From: Chamaecyparis obtusa
Taxonomy: Eukaryota > Streptophyta > Pinopsida > Cupressales > Cupressaceae
DNA: 64,000 nucleotides
Direction of reading: 5' to 3'
NCBI GenBank assembly: GCA_027943335.1
Contig: BSBK01001579.1
Coordinates: 1-64,000, forward strand
The translations under genes and the position numbers were made by a program. Each line of letters starts with the position of its first letter. Position 1 is the stretch's first letter. This document shows, piece by piece, positions 46,801-58,094 of the stretch. Below the pieces are notes generated by a model that was not told the origin of the DNA, ran no database searches, and was given only the letters and a program-made list of their open reading frames with translations.

Positions 46801-47836
46801 TAGTTAGTGTCATTCTGACCATTGTGTTTATTTTAAGAGGTTGGATGATGACAGCTACATTATTTTATGTTTATATGTTGATGATATGCTTGTAGCTGGG
46901 TCTAACATGAATCACATTAAGGGGTTGAAACAATAGTTAGCAAAATATTTTGCTATGAAGGATTTGGGGGCAGAAAAACAAATCCTTGGTATGAAAATTT
47001 TTAGAGATAGGAAAAATAGGAAATTGTCTCTATCTCAGGCTGATTATATTGAGAAGGTGTTGCAACGTTTCTCTATGGAAAATGCCAAAGCTATCAGCAC
47101 ACCTTTGCCTAGTCATTTGAAATTGACTAAGGATATGTGTCCCAAGACACCAGAAGAAGAGACTAAAATGTCTAAGGTACCTTATGCTTCAGCTGTAGGG
47201 AGCTTAATGTATGCTATGGTATGTACTAGGCCAGATATTGCACACGCAGTGGGAGTCGTTAGCCGTTATATTAGTAACCCTGGTATTGAGCATTGGAATG
47301 CAGTCAAATGGATTCTTAGATATTTGAGAGGCACATCCAGTAAGTGTTTACACTTTGGGGGTTCTACTACTACTGTACAAGGCTATGTTGACTCAGATTT
47401 GGTAGGAGATATAGATAGCAGGTGGAGTACTACAGGTTATATATTTACTATTGGTGGGACAACAGTGAGTTGGATTTCTTGACTACAAAAGGTGGTTGCT
47501 TTATCCACTACAGAGGCAGAGTATGTTGCTGCTACAGAGGCAGCCAAGGAGATGATATGGCTTCAATTCTTCATGGAAGAATTGGGACATCCACAAAAGG
47601 ATAATTTTCTACATACAGATAGCCAAAGTGCCATTCATCTTGCAAAGAATTTTGCTTTACACTCAAAGACAAAGCACATACAGTTGCAGTACCATTTCAT
47701 TCGATCAGTTTTGGATGATGGATAGTTAAGGCTGGAAAAGATTCATACTGATGATAATCCAACAGATATGTTTATAAAGGTAGTAACAAGGGAGAAGTTG
47801 AACTCATGTTCAGCTTTAGTTGGTCTTCTAGACTGA
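43880..47836 (+). pseudogene. Copia-2 gag-pol polyprotein, broken by nonsense codons
   Basis: The same 3957 bp frame as copia-1, from ATG 43880 to TGA 47834-47836, with no frameshift. Gag, zinc knuckle (about 44595-44636), protease (about 44749), integrase (about 45200-45830), RT (VDD near 46875) and RNase H (about 47380-47655) follow in the same order. A 518-codon stretch, 43943-45499, remains open. Stops: 43922 (TAG; AAG in copia-1), 45497 (TAG, shared with copia-1), 46505, 46610 and 46934 (TAG; CAG in copia-1), 46805 (TAG; CGG in copia-1), 47480 (TGA; CGA in copia-1) and 47723 (TAG; CAG in copia-1). The product would be non-functional. Confidence 0.95.
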
Positions 47837-47966
47837 ACAAAATAAAGGAACAGCTGAGTCCAAGGTGGTTCAATCCAGTGGGAGCCTCATGTGGGTAGCG
47901 GTATTGCTATAGGATCAGTCTCCAAGTGGGAGGTTTTTTAGTATAGTATGGATACTGATCAGTCAC

Positions 47967-47978
47967 CAAGTGGGAGAT
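47967..47978 (+). other. Polypurine tract of copia-2
   Basis: AAGTGGGAGAT directly before the 3' LTR start, same as in copia-1. Confidence 0.8.
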
Positions 47979-48376
47979 TGTTAGCTTGTGGTGACTAATC
48001 AAGAAAGTACTATCCAGGAAAGTACTATACACTTTTTGAGGCTGACTACTTTTCAGTTATTTGGGCTGACTACTTATAACTCATTCTAACCCTAAAGCGG
48101 GAAAATATTATATAATATGGCTTAGGGTTAGGGATTTTCATGATGCATGATTTTAGTACTTGCGGTAGAATTGGGCTATAAGGGATTACGGATTGTAATC
48201 AAGTTGTAATCACTAGATAATAATAATATTGGACTCACTGTTGATGGACGTAGCCCAGGGATTGGGTGAACCACGTTAAATCTGTGTGTCTTGTGTTCTA
48301 TTCTGTGTGGTTTATTATTTTTTGATATTAGTTATATTTGCACATAATTGTTATTTTTGCCTTGTTAATCCTAACA
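47979..48376 (+). repeat. 3' LTR of copia-2 (398 bp)
   Basis: Full-length partner of 43384-43781, followed by tgaag. Confidence 0.95.
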
Positions 48377-48381
48377 TGAAG

Positions 48382-48889
48382 TTCAAAATTTTTGTTCGTT
48401 TTCATCACTAAAATTAGTGTGGTCAATGGTGTCCCATCATGAAGCATTTTCATTTTCAAGGCATGCGAGGTCTACATTCAGAAATTCCTCTTCTGTTGCA
48501 TCTCAAACAACCAGGACTACTCGTAGAACAAAAAATCTGTTCGAAAATGGCAGTGGAAATATGACTAGGTGAAGATTTGTGGAAACAATGACCCCCCTGC
48601 ACAATGTGGTTGTATCTGCAAAACTCATCACCCAGCTAAGCGTCAGCTCCTAGAGTTCTCATGCACTCTCTCTTGGTACCCTATCATGTTTATTTTCATT
48701 GAGAATAAAATAAAAATGTTAGGTTCACTCATTTTTGTTTTTGAAGAATAAGTTAATAATATTCTTTTTTGGAGTAGGCTAAGAATGAGCCTGGTATAGG
48801 GGAAACAGAATCAAATCCTTCAGGAAAGTCCGCACAAAGGAGATTTCCTCCCTCATCCATTCGTTGTTTGAGAGTTGGAAGTGAGAGAT
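48382..48889. other. Middle segment of the PIF/Harbinger-type element
   Basis: Unique sequence between copia-2 and the Tekay-like element. It holds a 60-codon plus-strand frame (48569-48751) of unknown nature and no recognised domain. Its last bases, gagat (48885-48889), are the Tekay insertion duplication. Confidence 0.6.
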
Positions 48890-51586
48890 TGTAACGCCCC
48901 GCCAGGAGACCCAAGAGAATTACACTAAAATTATACTAAGTTATGCAACATTTTTTTTTTGTTTACTAATGTTAACAAGCACATTGAATAAAGCATCACA
49001 TTGTTCTACAAACATCAGTTTAAATGAACACTTCATATGTTTTATTCCCAAGGGTCCCTGACGTAGAATTACGTTGTCTAACTAACACTACGCTAACATG
49101 ATCGAATGTTAAAGGACTCTTAAGTACAAAGTAAAATTAAATACGTCACTTAAATCAATATTACATTACAACACATGATCACCTACATCCGCTACACATG
49201 TCGTAGGGTATGCGGTGATATTTAATACAATTACAAGTATCAAAATACATCATGGATCCACGTAGGGATCATTACTAATCAAATGAAACCTCTTACAAGT
49301 ACAAGATAATATCTTCTATCAACTAGGTACATAAATCTGCAACAAATGTGTTAGACTGATCCAAGTGTTCAATCAGGTGAAAAGGATAATCCGCAAGAGT
49401 CTCAATGGAGGAGTACACTACCTCCTGACCATGTGGAACCCAGAGGTCCACCCCACCGTGCTAGGGAGATAATCACCAGGCCCACACACACACTAAGGAT
49501 CAATCTCCAAACCACATCTAGGAGAATATATCTAATACAAGAGGGTATACGGGTTACCAGAGGCACTGACCTACGTAGGATATCTACGGTGTGAGTAGGA
49601 AGGTGTCATCACGTAGATCCACCCTCGAGTTTAGTCCTGAAGGTTCCTCACTGAACCGACGGCACTCAAGTGATCATACGTGGCATCGATATCTCTCATG
49701 AAGACAAGTATATCGATGATGCATCTAGCATCCTCCCGCATCCATCCTTAGTCTTAACTAGCACTCAAGGCATGGGCGAGGTATTTCAAATTATCTTTTT
49801 TTTTTTTTTAATGTTATCCTGACTAAATCAATTTTTATAATGTTATCACTGGAATTAAGAAACTTGACAATGGATGATCCGTCAGCCACTTGTGGGCCTC
49901 GGCGATCCATTGCAAGCCACCCCCTACATCACATCTAGATAACCTACCCTAGTTTCACAACAACACCCATCCTGGTTCGTGGCCACATTTATCATAATAA
50001 TTCCAAGTAAACAGATAAACAAGGACCAATCATAATCCCATTCAAGGCATAAAACCACTTAGCCACTAATTCACATTTTAATCCACCAGGAGGAAGATAC
50101 TAACAGGGATCAATTTGACCACCCATCAAGGTCTCACATTGACCCTAATCCAAAACAAGCAAATAAAGATAGCATCCACATAGCATCGTAAATACAATCA
50201 TCAAATAGATAACTGATAACCACAACAAGTACCCGACCTCTGGATTTTACCCCCTAATTGGTCATCTAACCCATATGCAGATCGACTACACCAATAATAT
50301 AATTCACATGTTCGTACAATTACACAATAAGAGAACATCGAAAACACAATGAGATAACATTTACTAATATCTCCCTATTATCTATAAATATTGATTATAG
50401 AGTACGTTCATTATCTAATTAAAAGATTACATTATAACCATTAAAAATTATAGACATACTTTACTCCCAATGTTACAATGGAATATTAATTATAATTACT
50501 AATGTGTTAATTAATTAAACTCACAAAATATAAATTCATTACTCAATTTTAAATAAAACATACATAAATCTTAAACATATAAGATTTCTATTCCACTAAA
50601 TCCTAGACTAGCTTTTAATAAAGTATCTACTCACATTCAAATAGGCTCTAGTAGCTTTTAAATCCAGCCACCTCAACAAGCAATAAACAAATAAATTAAC
50701 CTTGAAATATATCCCCCTTACCTTATTAAATACTTTCCCTAAACTAGCACATGTGAAAGGAGGTCTTGTCTTGCATAAAGTTTTCAAATCTTTTTATTGG
50801 GTCAAGTGTGTACTTGGGGCTGACACATCATCAAAGCCCCTTCACTTAATGCCTTCCCTTTATGTCTTCATCAAAACCCACGTAGCCTTGCCCATACTTT
50901 GAAATTAAACACAAAACAATTTAATGAAATTACCCTTTTATGATATGACATGGGAAAGGAGTGGGGAGTACTTGTTCAAAGTCCAAGGTAAATGCAAGTG
51001 GATGGAGGGGCGCCAGACTTGGAGAATGGGCCCAAAACAATTTAAAAATATGCCCAAAGCCATTGGGGAAAGGGTGAAGAGACATGTCAAGTACATGTTA
51101 GGTGTGGGAAGAAGTAGGAGATTGACATGTGGCATTGGGGAGTGGGCTTAGCCCCCAAAGAAGATTTAATTACATATACATTTATCTATTTTCAAAAAGG
51201 GTTTGTCCTTCAAATTGGAAGTGGGTCCCACGCCAAGTTTGAATGAGAGTTGCATTGAATTGAATATACAACTTATTTAATTTAAAGTTTGAATATGCAT
51301 TATTCATTTTAGAGTTGAATATGCATTTAATCATATTATAAAATACTAGTTGGTAGGAATAATATTAAAATATTGACTGTGTTTTTTTTTTGAAGGGAAT
51401 TGGTTTTCCTCATACATTTTCCAGCAAGCTGGAAGTGTATTTTTGGTTTCAATACTTAGTTTTTTTGTTTTTTTTTTGTGCTTGCTTCTTTTCTTAAGGA
51501 CTTTAATTGATTTTGTTATCCAAGCAAATGGTGTTTTGCCTCCAAATTGTTTTCTAAAACAATATATTAGATTCTTAATTTCAGAA

Positions 51587-51672
<86 letters not shown>

Positions 51673-53195
51673 ATATATAATCAATTAAATGAATAAATGG
51701 CAAGTAAATGGATCTAAATACAATGATTTCCATTGAGATTATGAAGCATCAAGCTCTCTTGCATTTCAATTTGGTTTCTCCTACGGTTGAATTGAGAGGG
51801 TTTATAAGTTTGAAACAATGAAATATCACAAATGTAAACTAAATTTCTCATTGTTTTGTTTTCTCACTTCACATTTAAAGAAGGTAAATATGCTCTCTCA
51901 TTAATGGAAAACTTAAAACTAGAATGGAAACATGATAAGGGAATTCGAAACCTACCTGATTCTCAAAGCGGGTTGATGAAACCAGCCTCTCAACTGTGAT
52001 CCAAATGTGCTCCACAAACTCAATCCTCCTCTTCTTCCTCTCTTCTCCTTCTCCAAAAATTGCATATCAAAAAGTGGTGACAAGTCTCTCTCTTTTGCCT
52101 CTAAATTGGCTTGGAAAGTAGGGAAGAAATATTTTATTATTTTCCCCCCTACTATTCAAGTCAACTACCTAAAATAAGACAATTTAAAAATTGTAGAATT
52201 TCTTTTTCTTTTTATTTCTTCTTCTTGAATTTCATTTCTTTTTATTTTCAATTTATCATTTGGTTTAAGTTATATCACTCAATATTTCAATATTATATAG
52301 TAAGCTGTGTTTATATATAATCATATATATACAATTAACGTATATACAATTAATAATAGTATAACCATAAGGGACATAGTGTAAGCATATGTATCTGATT
52401 AAGTCATAACATACCAATAACATAATATTTACCAATGTGTCAACATAATTTCAATGACTATCAGAGATCATACATGAGATCTACAAGGTCAAAATGCAAC
52501 ACCGACATGAAACAAAACCTAAGACAATATCATGCTCAACCGGGAAACATATATCGGATTCGTTCTACCAGGATGAATTCGATTTAGGTGAGTCAAGTAA
52601 GGTCTCATCCGTGATTTTAGGATGGTTAGGTTAGGTTAGGGAATTGGCCTGAGTGCTAACTCCCCTTCTCCGCCATTGAGACATAATAATGGCACGCTCA
52701 TCCTGTCAAGCCAGGGAAGTCGATGCCCGGTACCTGCAACCTGCATAAGAACCATTGCATGTACATGTGCAAATATAACATACTATCAGACAATGGTAGG
52801 GATGGCTAGGACGTGTGGACCCGACTAAATGCAGGTAACTACGCCTCCTCCTCTACCATACATGCATGTCAACAGAAAAGAAAACATATATGATAACAAA
52901 CATGATACCATACACATGCGGGTATGGGGTAAGTACCAAATATAATCATCATCTAATTACTTCAATTTATACATGCATTTAAAACATCATATAAAATCCA
53001 TCATTACTAGATTAAACCATTACGTAAAGTTTTGTTTTAGGTTCAACATGACAATTAACATCCAAACTATAACTGTTTAATCACACACCAAAATATAAAT
53101 ATAACATGTAATATATGTCTGATCTAATCAACCAAGATAAAACAGTGTCAAACTAAACATAGTATCAGCAAAAGAAAGATGCGAGGGGTACTACA
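48890..53195 (-). repeat. 3' LTR of Tekay-like element (4306 bp)
   Basis: Plus-strand view tgtaacgccccgcc ... ggggtactaca. I found four substitutions relative to the other LTR (49426, 50340, 50664, 52176), a 2 bp indel near 51453 and a length change in the (AT)n tract. The small frames inside (50702-50902, 50924-51151, 52111-52320) recur in the other LTR and have no recognised domain. A GGTTA triplet repeat lies at 52624-52638. Confidence 0.97.
51589..51670. repeat. (AT)n microsatellite in the left Tekay LTR
   Basis: 82 bases of uninterrupted AT, against 64 bases in the other LTR: the fastest-changing site between the two copies. Confidence 0.97.
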
Positions 53196-53217
53196 TCCTC
53201 CCCCCCTAGGACTAGGC
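53196..53217 (-). other. Polypurine tract of Tekay-like element
   Basis: The minus strand reads CCTAGGGGGGAGGA immediately before the 3' LTR, the expected plus-strand primer. Confidence 0.85.
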
Positions 53218-53406
53218 TTACTCCTGGAAGCCTGCAAACAGATAAGGATAGGCATCCCGCAATCGAGATGCATCCTCCCAAGTAGCTGTGGTCTCATCAT
53301 TTGGGTCCCACTGGACCCTGGCCTGAGGAATAATACGACCCCTGAGTGTGATATCCCGAAGCTCCAGAATGCGCACGGGCTCCAGAGCCAGCTGCTCGTC
53401 CTCGAC
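53218..53406 (-). pseudogene. Chromodomain segment cut off by a stop codon
   Basis: Directly downstream of the TAG that ends the polyprotein and in the same frame are 62 open codons ending at TAA 53218-53220. They contain VRILELRDITLRG, then VQWDPNDETTATWED, then DAYPYLF, the pattern of a chromovirus integrase-tail chromodomain (aromatic W, acidic TATWED, then helix ending YPYLF). Chromodomains of this type can direct integration to marked chromatin. Because the frame is kept exactly, a single CAG/CAA-to-TAG change is the simplest explanation for its loss. Confidence 0.85.
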
Positions 53407-56400
53407 CTATAATGCATTCCAATCAAGAACATGTGTCACATCTGGAATGTACTTCCTAAGAACAGAAACATGGAATACATCATGTATGCGAGATAGGCTA
53501 GGTGGCAATGCAAGACGGTAAGCAACTGGACCTATCCTCTCCAAAATCTCAAATGGGCCAACAAATCGAGGTGCCAATTTAGAACCCTTTCCATAACGGA
53601 TTGGACTCTTCCTTGGACGCACTCTTAAGAACACCTTATCCCCAACTGAAAACTGAATATCTGTCCTATGAGCATCTGCATATTTCTTCTGTCTATCCTG
53701 TGCAGTGATCAAATGCTCTCGAATGCGCTCCACCTGTTGCTCCATATCACGAAGCATCTCTGGTCCCAAAAGAATCCTGTCATCTAACCTATCCCAACTA
53801 AGGGGTGTACGACAAGGACGTCCATACAATGCCTGAAATGGTGACATGCCAATGGAACTATGGTATCCATTGTTATATGCAAACTCCACCAAGTATAGAT
53901 AATCCTCCCAATGTGTCTGCCTATCCATGACATACATCCTCAACATATCCTCTAGGACCTGATTCACACGCTCTGTCTGCCCATCTGTCTGAGGGTGATA
54001 GGCTGTGCTAAAGTTCAACTGAGCACCCAAATCATGCTGCAAAGAAGTCCAAAATGCAGAAGTAAATACTGGATCCCTATCAGAAATAATCTTTCGAGGA
54101 ATACCGTGCAATCTCACTATGTCCTGCATAAAGACTCTAGCTACTGATGAAGCTGTATAAGAGGATCTCATGGGAGAAAAATGAGCTACCTTAGTCAATC
54201 GATCAACAGTGACCATGATAGCATCATGTCTACGGGGTGTCAAAGGCAAACCCACGATAAAATCCATCGATATAACATCCCATTTCCACGAAGGAATACT
54301 GTGTGACTGTAAAAGTCCTGCTGGATGCTGATGTTCTGCCTTAACCCTCTGACACTCTAAGCACCTAGCAACAAAATCAGCAATATCCCTCTTCATTCCT
54401 GACCAATGATATAGCTGTCGAAGATCTGCATGCAACTTCTTGACACCAGGATGTGCCGAGTAAGGTGCACAATGAGCCTCAGATAAGATCAATGAACGAA
54501 GATCATCCAATGGTGGTACATAGATCCGGCTCGCATGACGCAACAAACCATCAGACTCCAACACATACCCCTCAAATCTGCCTACTAGAGGTCTCCCAGA
54601 CTCAATCTCTGCCTTCACCTCCTGATAAAAAGTATCTCGAGGAAGTGCCTGCAAGATCCTACCCCTCAAATCAACACCAAGTGTAGTCACAGCTGCAACT
54701 CGTCTCTTCCTACTAAGAGCATCAGCTACCACATTCTCCTTCCCCTGGATATACTTAACCTCAAAATCGTACTCACAAAGGAACTCCATCCATCTCCTCT
54801 GTCTAGCATTCAGATTAGGCTGAGTGAAAATGTACTGTAGACTGCGATGATCAGTATGAAGCTCAAATCGGTGTCCCAATAAAAAGTGTCTCCATCGGAC
54901 CAAAGCATGGACTACCGCTGCTAGCTCAAGATCATGCGTGGGATAGTTCAACTCATGATCCTTGAGTTTGCGAGACTCATAAGCAATCACCCGTCCTCCT
55001 TGCATGAGGACTGCTCCAATACCCTCTAACGAAGCATCTGTACAAACCACAAAATCACCTGTGGGATCAGGTACTGAAAGAATAGGTGTACTAGTCAACT
55101 TATGCTTGAGGGTTCTGAATGCCTCTTCACACTTCTCAGACCAAAAGAACTTCTTACCCTTTCTCTGCAATGAGGTGATGGGATAAGCAACTCTAGAGAA
55201 GTTCTCTACGAACTTACGATAATATCCTGCCAAACCCATAAAACTGCGAACCTCTGGCACATTTGTAGGTGCCGGCCAATCAACTATAGCCTGGATCTTT
55301 GCGGGATCCACTGAAATACCATCACCCGAGATCACGTGGCCCAAGTACTGAATCTCTGACTTGAATAACTCACACTTAGCTGGATTAGCATACAATTGAT
55401 TCTCTCTAAGACATTGCAATACCAACCGAAGGTGCTCTTCATGTTCCTCCATGGATTTAGAATAAACCAAAATATCATCCAAGAAGACAACAACGAAGTG
55501 ATCAAGATACCTACGAAATACCCCATTCATCAAACTCATGAATACAGATGGAGCATTCGTCAAGCCAAATGGTACCACTGTGAACTCATAGTGACCATAG
55601 CGTGTCCGGAAAGCTATCCTGTGGATGTCCTCCTCTCTAATGCGCAACTGATGATAACCTGACTTGAGGTCTATTTTAGAGAACACCCTAGCGCCTTTCA
55701 CCTGATCAAAGAGATCATCAATCCGTGGCAAGGGATACCTATTCTTGACTGTGACTTTGTTGAACTGTCTGTAATCAATGCACAGTCGTAATGAACCGTC
55801 CTTCTTTTTAACAAAGAGGACTGGTGCTCCCCAAGGTGAAACACTAGGCCTGATACATCCCTTAGCCAACAATTCTTCCAACTGCAGCTTCAACTCATTC
55901 AACTCCTGTGTAGTCATCCTGTATGGAGCTCTAGATATAGGCTCTGCTCCTGGAACAAGATCAATACGAAAATCGATATCCCACTTTGGTGGCATACTCG
56001 GGATCTCATCTGGAAAGACATCAATGAATTCCTGTAACACAGGGTGATCAAGGGACTTCTTCTCACCATCCTCATCCTCAAACTCCCTCAAGGACACTGC
56101 AAACACTTGGCATCCCTTTCTCATACTTCGCTTCAACTGCATGGCAGAAATCATACGAAGAGAAACAGGATGCTGAATGCCTCTAAGCTCAATGCTTTTA
56201 CCCTGATCATCCTTGCACTTAATGATCTTCTGTCTACAATCAATAGTAGCTCCATGGGATTCCAACCAATCCATGCCTAAAACAACATCATATGACCCCA
56301 ATGGAATAATATGAAGGTCAACTGAAGTGCCAATGCTACCCAAATCTACCCAACAATGCCGGATTAAGGTGTTTGTGATCACCTTTGCCCCTGAAGCTAG

Positions 56401-57813
56401 CTCCACTTGCCAACCTATGCCTTGCTTTACTGCAACTAGTCCACATCTCTCTACTACAAATGGAGATATAAAAGAATCCGTAGATCCAGAATCAAATAAT
56501 ATAGAAACATCAATACCTCGGATAGCACCTGATGACTCAATAACTGTGCCCTGGTGCTCTGCCTGACGGTGGTCTACTGCTGCAAACACTTTGTGAGATC
56601 TACCTGAATCCCCAATCGTAGGCTCAGATGGTGCGGGTCTCTGCCCTGAATACTGTGAACCACGCTGCGGGCAATTGACTGCAATATGCCCAAACTGTCC
56701 ACATGTGAAACAACCTGTGCCTCTACCATAACCCCTTCCTGCTGAAGGTGCACTGGACTGATGGAAACTGCCTCTACTACTACCCTGATGTGAGCTCTGC
56801 ACTGACTGTGTGGGCTGAGAAGACTGGTTGCGCTTGAAGCGCTGACTATTACGAAACTTTCTGGAATTGGAAGCTGTACCACTCTGATCAGGGGGTTTTG
56901 AACTCTGCTGACTTTGATTTTGATTGCCTTTGGAGAAGTGTGATGGCTTCTTGAAATTAGTGTTACCTTGTGACTGTTTACCCCTGAAATCTGATGTGCC
57001 ACCACCCTGCTTGCCTTGAAATTTCTTCTCTGTGAGTATGGCTTTTGTTACTGCTTCTCTAAGGGTCTTGGGTTCTAAGACCTTCACTTCCCCTCCAATA
57101 TGGGCATTAAGCCCTCTAACAAAATGCTGAATCATGAGGGGTGATTCACTACTATAACCAGCATACTGTTTCAGCTCAAAGAACTTCCGCTCATACTCCT
57201 GTACGGTCATATTCCTCTGTCTCAAGTAATGATACTCATCAGCACGGTCCTGTTTCCACTGATCTGATAAAAACCGATCTCTAAAGCTCTCAAGGAACAA
57301 CTCCCATGTAACTGTATCTATGGTGATTCCCAATTTACTCTCTTCTGTCCTCCACCATGATGATGCTGAATCTGTCAACTGCATGATAGCATATCTAGCT
57401 TTTACATTGCTAGCAAATGAGTACATGGAGAAGTACCTATCTAAACCAATGAGCCATGTGTCCGCCTCAAACCCGGTACCTATGCCATCAAATGGAAGTT
57501 TAGGCATTCTAAACAGGTCCTTCATCTGACTTGCCATAATGGCATCATACCCTACTGGTACAACCTGTCTAAGGGGAGTCCTCTCCATCTCCCTAGCCTG
57601 ATCTCCCTGATTACCTCTATTCTGCACAGGAGGTAACCTCTCAAGAATGGCCTGTAAAATCTGTCTGGTGTCTAAATCCTCTGAGCCATCCTGGTGGCTA
57701 TCACCCTGATTTCTACTATGGCTCTGAGCACTATCCTGATCAACTGAGAAAGAGGGTGTAACCACTCTACCTCTTCCTCTACCTCTACCACGGGCTCTAG
57801 TCACAGGAGGCAT
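53407..57813 (-). CDS. Tekay-like gag-pol polyprotein (nearly intact, chromodomain missing)
   Basis: An open frame runs 57846 to 53407; the likely start is the ATG at 57811-57813 ([13 protein letters not shown]), since the upstream ATGs give an unusual N terminus. That leaves about 1468 aa. By plus-strand position: Arg/Gly-rich N terminus; retrotransposon gag domain about 57490-57000; zinc knuckle [14 protein letters not shown] about 56712-56671; protease [10 protein letters not shown] about 56500-56470; RT about 55900-55400 with [11 protein letters not shown] near 55490 (FLDD in place of YLDD/YVDD); RNase H from about 55060 ([10 protein letters not shown]); integrase HHCC about 54460-54350, catalytic D in [10 protein letters not shown] in ISDRDPVF, E in [11 protein letters not shown] (about 54280-53950); GPF/Y-type tail about 53570-53500. 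It ends at TAG 53407-53409, before the chromodomain. All catalytic residues that can be checked are present. Confidence 0.93.
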   Translation of the reverse strand: MPPVTRARGRGRGRGRVVTPSFSVDQDSAQSHSRNQGDSHQDGSEDLDTRQILQAILERLPPVQNRGNQGDQAREMERTPLRQVVPVGYDAIMASQMKDLFRMPKLPFDGIGTGFEADTWLIGLDRYFSMYSFASNVKARYAIMQLTDSASSWWRTEESKLGITIDTVTWELFLESFRDRFLSDQWKQDRADEYHYLRQRNMTVQEYERKFFELKQYAGYSSESPLMIQHFVRGLNAHIGGEVKVLEPKTLREAVTKAILTEKKFQGKQGGGTSDFRGKQSQGNTNFKKPSHFSKGNQNQSQQSSKPPDQSGTASNSRKFRNSQRFKRNQSSQPTQSVQSSHQGSSRGSFHQSSAPSAGRGYGRGTGCFTCGQFGHIAVNCPQRGSQYSGQRPAPSEPTIGDSGRSHKVFAAVDHRQAEHQGTVIESSGAIRGIDVSILFDSGSTDSFISPFVVERCGLVAVKQGIGWQVELASGAKVITNTLIRHCWVDLGSIGTSVDLHIIPLGSYDVVLGMDWLESHGATIDCRQKIIKCKDDQGKSIELRGIQHPVSLRMISAMQLKRSMRKGCQVFAVSLREFEDEDGEKKSLDHPVLQEFIDVFPDEIPSMPPKWDIDFRIDLVPGAEPISRAPYRMTTQELNELKLQLEELLAKGCIRPSVSPWGAPVLFVKKKDGSLRLCIDYRQFNKVTVKNRYPLPRIDDLFDQVKGARVFSKIDLKSGYHQLRIREEDIHRIAFRTRYGHYEFTVVPFGLTNAPSVFMSLMNGVFRRYLDHFVVVFLDDILVYSKSMEEHEEHLRLVLQCLRENQLYANPAKCELFKSEIQYLGHVISGDGISVDPAKIQAIVDWPAPTNVPEVRSFMGLAGYYRKFVENFSRVAYPITSLQRKGKKFFWSEKCEEAFRTLKHKLTSTPILSVPDPTGDFVVCTDASLEGIGAVLMQGGRVIAYESRKLKDHELNYPTHDLELAAVVHALVRWRHFLLGHRFELHTDHRSLQYIFTQPNLNARQRRWMEFLCEYDFEVKYIQGKENVVADALSRKRRVAAVTTLGVDLRGRILQALPRDTFYQEVKAEIESGRPLVGRFEGYVLESDGLLRHASRIYVPPLDDLRSLILSEAHCAPYSAHPGVKKLHADLRQLYHWSGMKRDIADFVARCLECQRVKAEHQHPAGLLQSHSIPSWKWDVISMDFIVGLPLTPRRHDAIMVTVDRLTKVAHFSPMRSSYTASSVARVFMQDIVRLHGIPRKIISDRDPVFTSAFWTSLQHDLGAQLNFSTAYHPQTDGQTERVNQVLEDMLRMYVMDRQTHWEDYLYLVEFAYNNGYHSSIGMSPFQALYGRPCRTPLSWDRLDDRILLGPEMLRDMEQQVERIREHLITAQDRQKKYADAHRTDIQFSVGDKVFLRVRPRKSPIRYGKGSKLAPRFVGPFEILERIGPVAYRLALPPSLSRIHDVFHVSVLRKYIPDVTHVLDWNAL

Positions 57814-58080
57814 ATTTCCTGCAACCATAAGGTTAGGACAAAACATTTAAGCATAGATATATATTAAGTATGTCATATTTGAAACCAAAAGCAATCACAT
57901 AATGACATAGTTTTAAGGCAAGTTTCATAGTTCTAGTTTTATTTCAGTTCAAATTTTCGTGAAAGTTAAAGATTACCACAACCAAGTTGTTTTGATGTCT
58001 AAGTTTGGTTTTAACATGTTTACCTAATAAGACCTAATGGGCACACATAATATTCCCAGAGTTCCCAGTGTAGAACTCGC
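57814..58080 (-). other. 5' leader of Tekay-like element
   Basis: Short AT-rich leader between primer site and gag start. No other ORF is supported. Confidence 0.7.
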
Positions 58081-58094
58081 GCTCTGATACCAAT
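58081..58094 (-). other. Primer-binding site of Tekay-like element
   Basis: The minus strand reads ATTGGTATCAGAGC immediately after the 5' LTR: an initiator-Met tRNA site, as in the copia elements. Confidence 0.93.

Larger units (their letters stand above)
43384..48376 (+). mobile_element. Copia-2: second Tnt1/Tork-like copia element
   Basis: Complete 4993 bp element flanked by tgaag at 43379-43383 and 48377-48381. Same family and layout as copia-1, with two full 398 bp LTRs. It sits in the PIF/Harbinger-type element. Confidence 0.97.

Noticed and set aside
50702..51151. Two frames of 66 and 75 codons, repeated identically at 59907-60356
   Set aside because: They lie in the two Tekay LTRs, are identical only because the LTRs are, run against the element's transcription strand, and show no domain.
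52620..52645. Three GGTTA units resembling a telomere-type repeat
   Set aside because: Only three units, present in both LTRs at the same place; no longer array, so no telomeric origin is supported.
54453..57529. Several plus-strand frames of 60-90 codons
   Set aside because: All are antisense shadows of the Tekay gag-pol frame.
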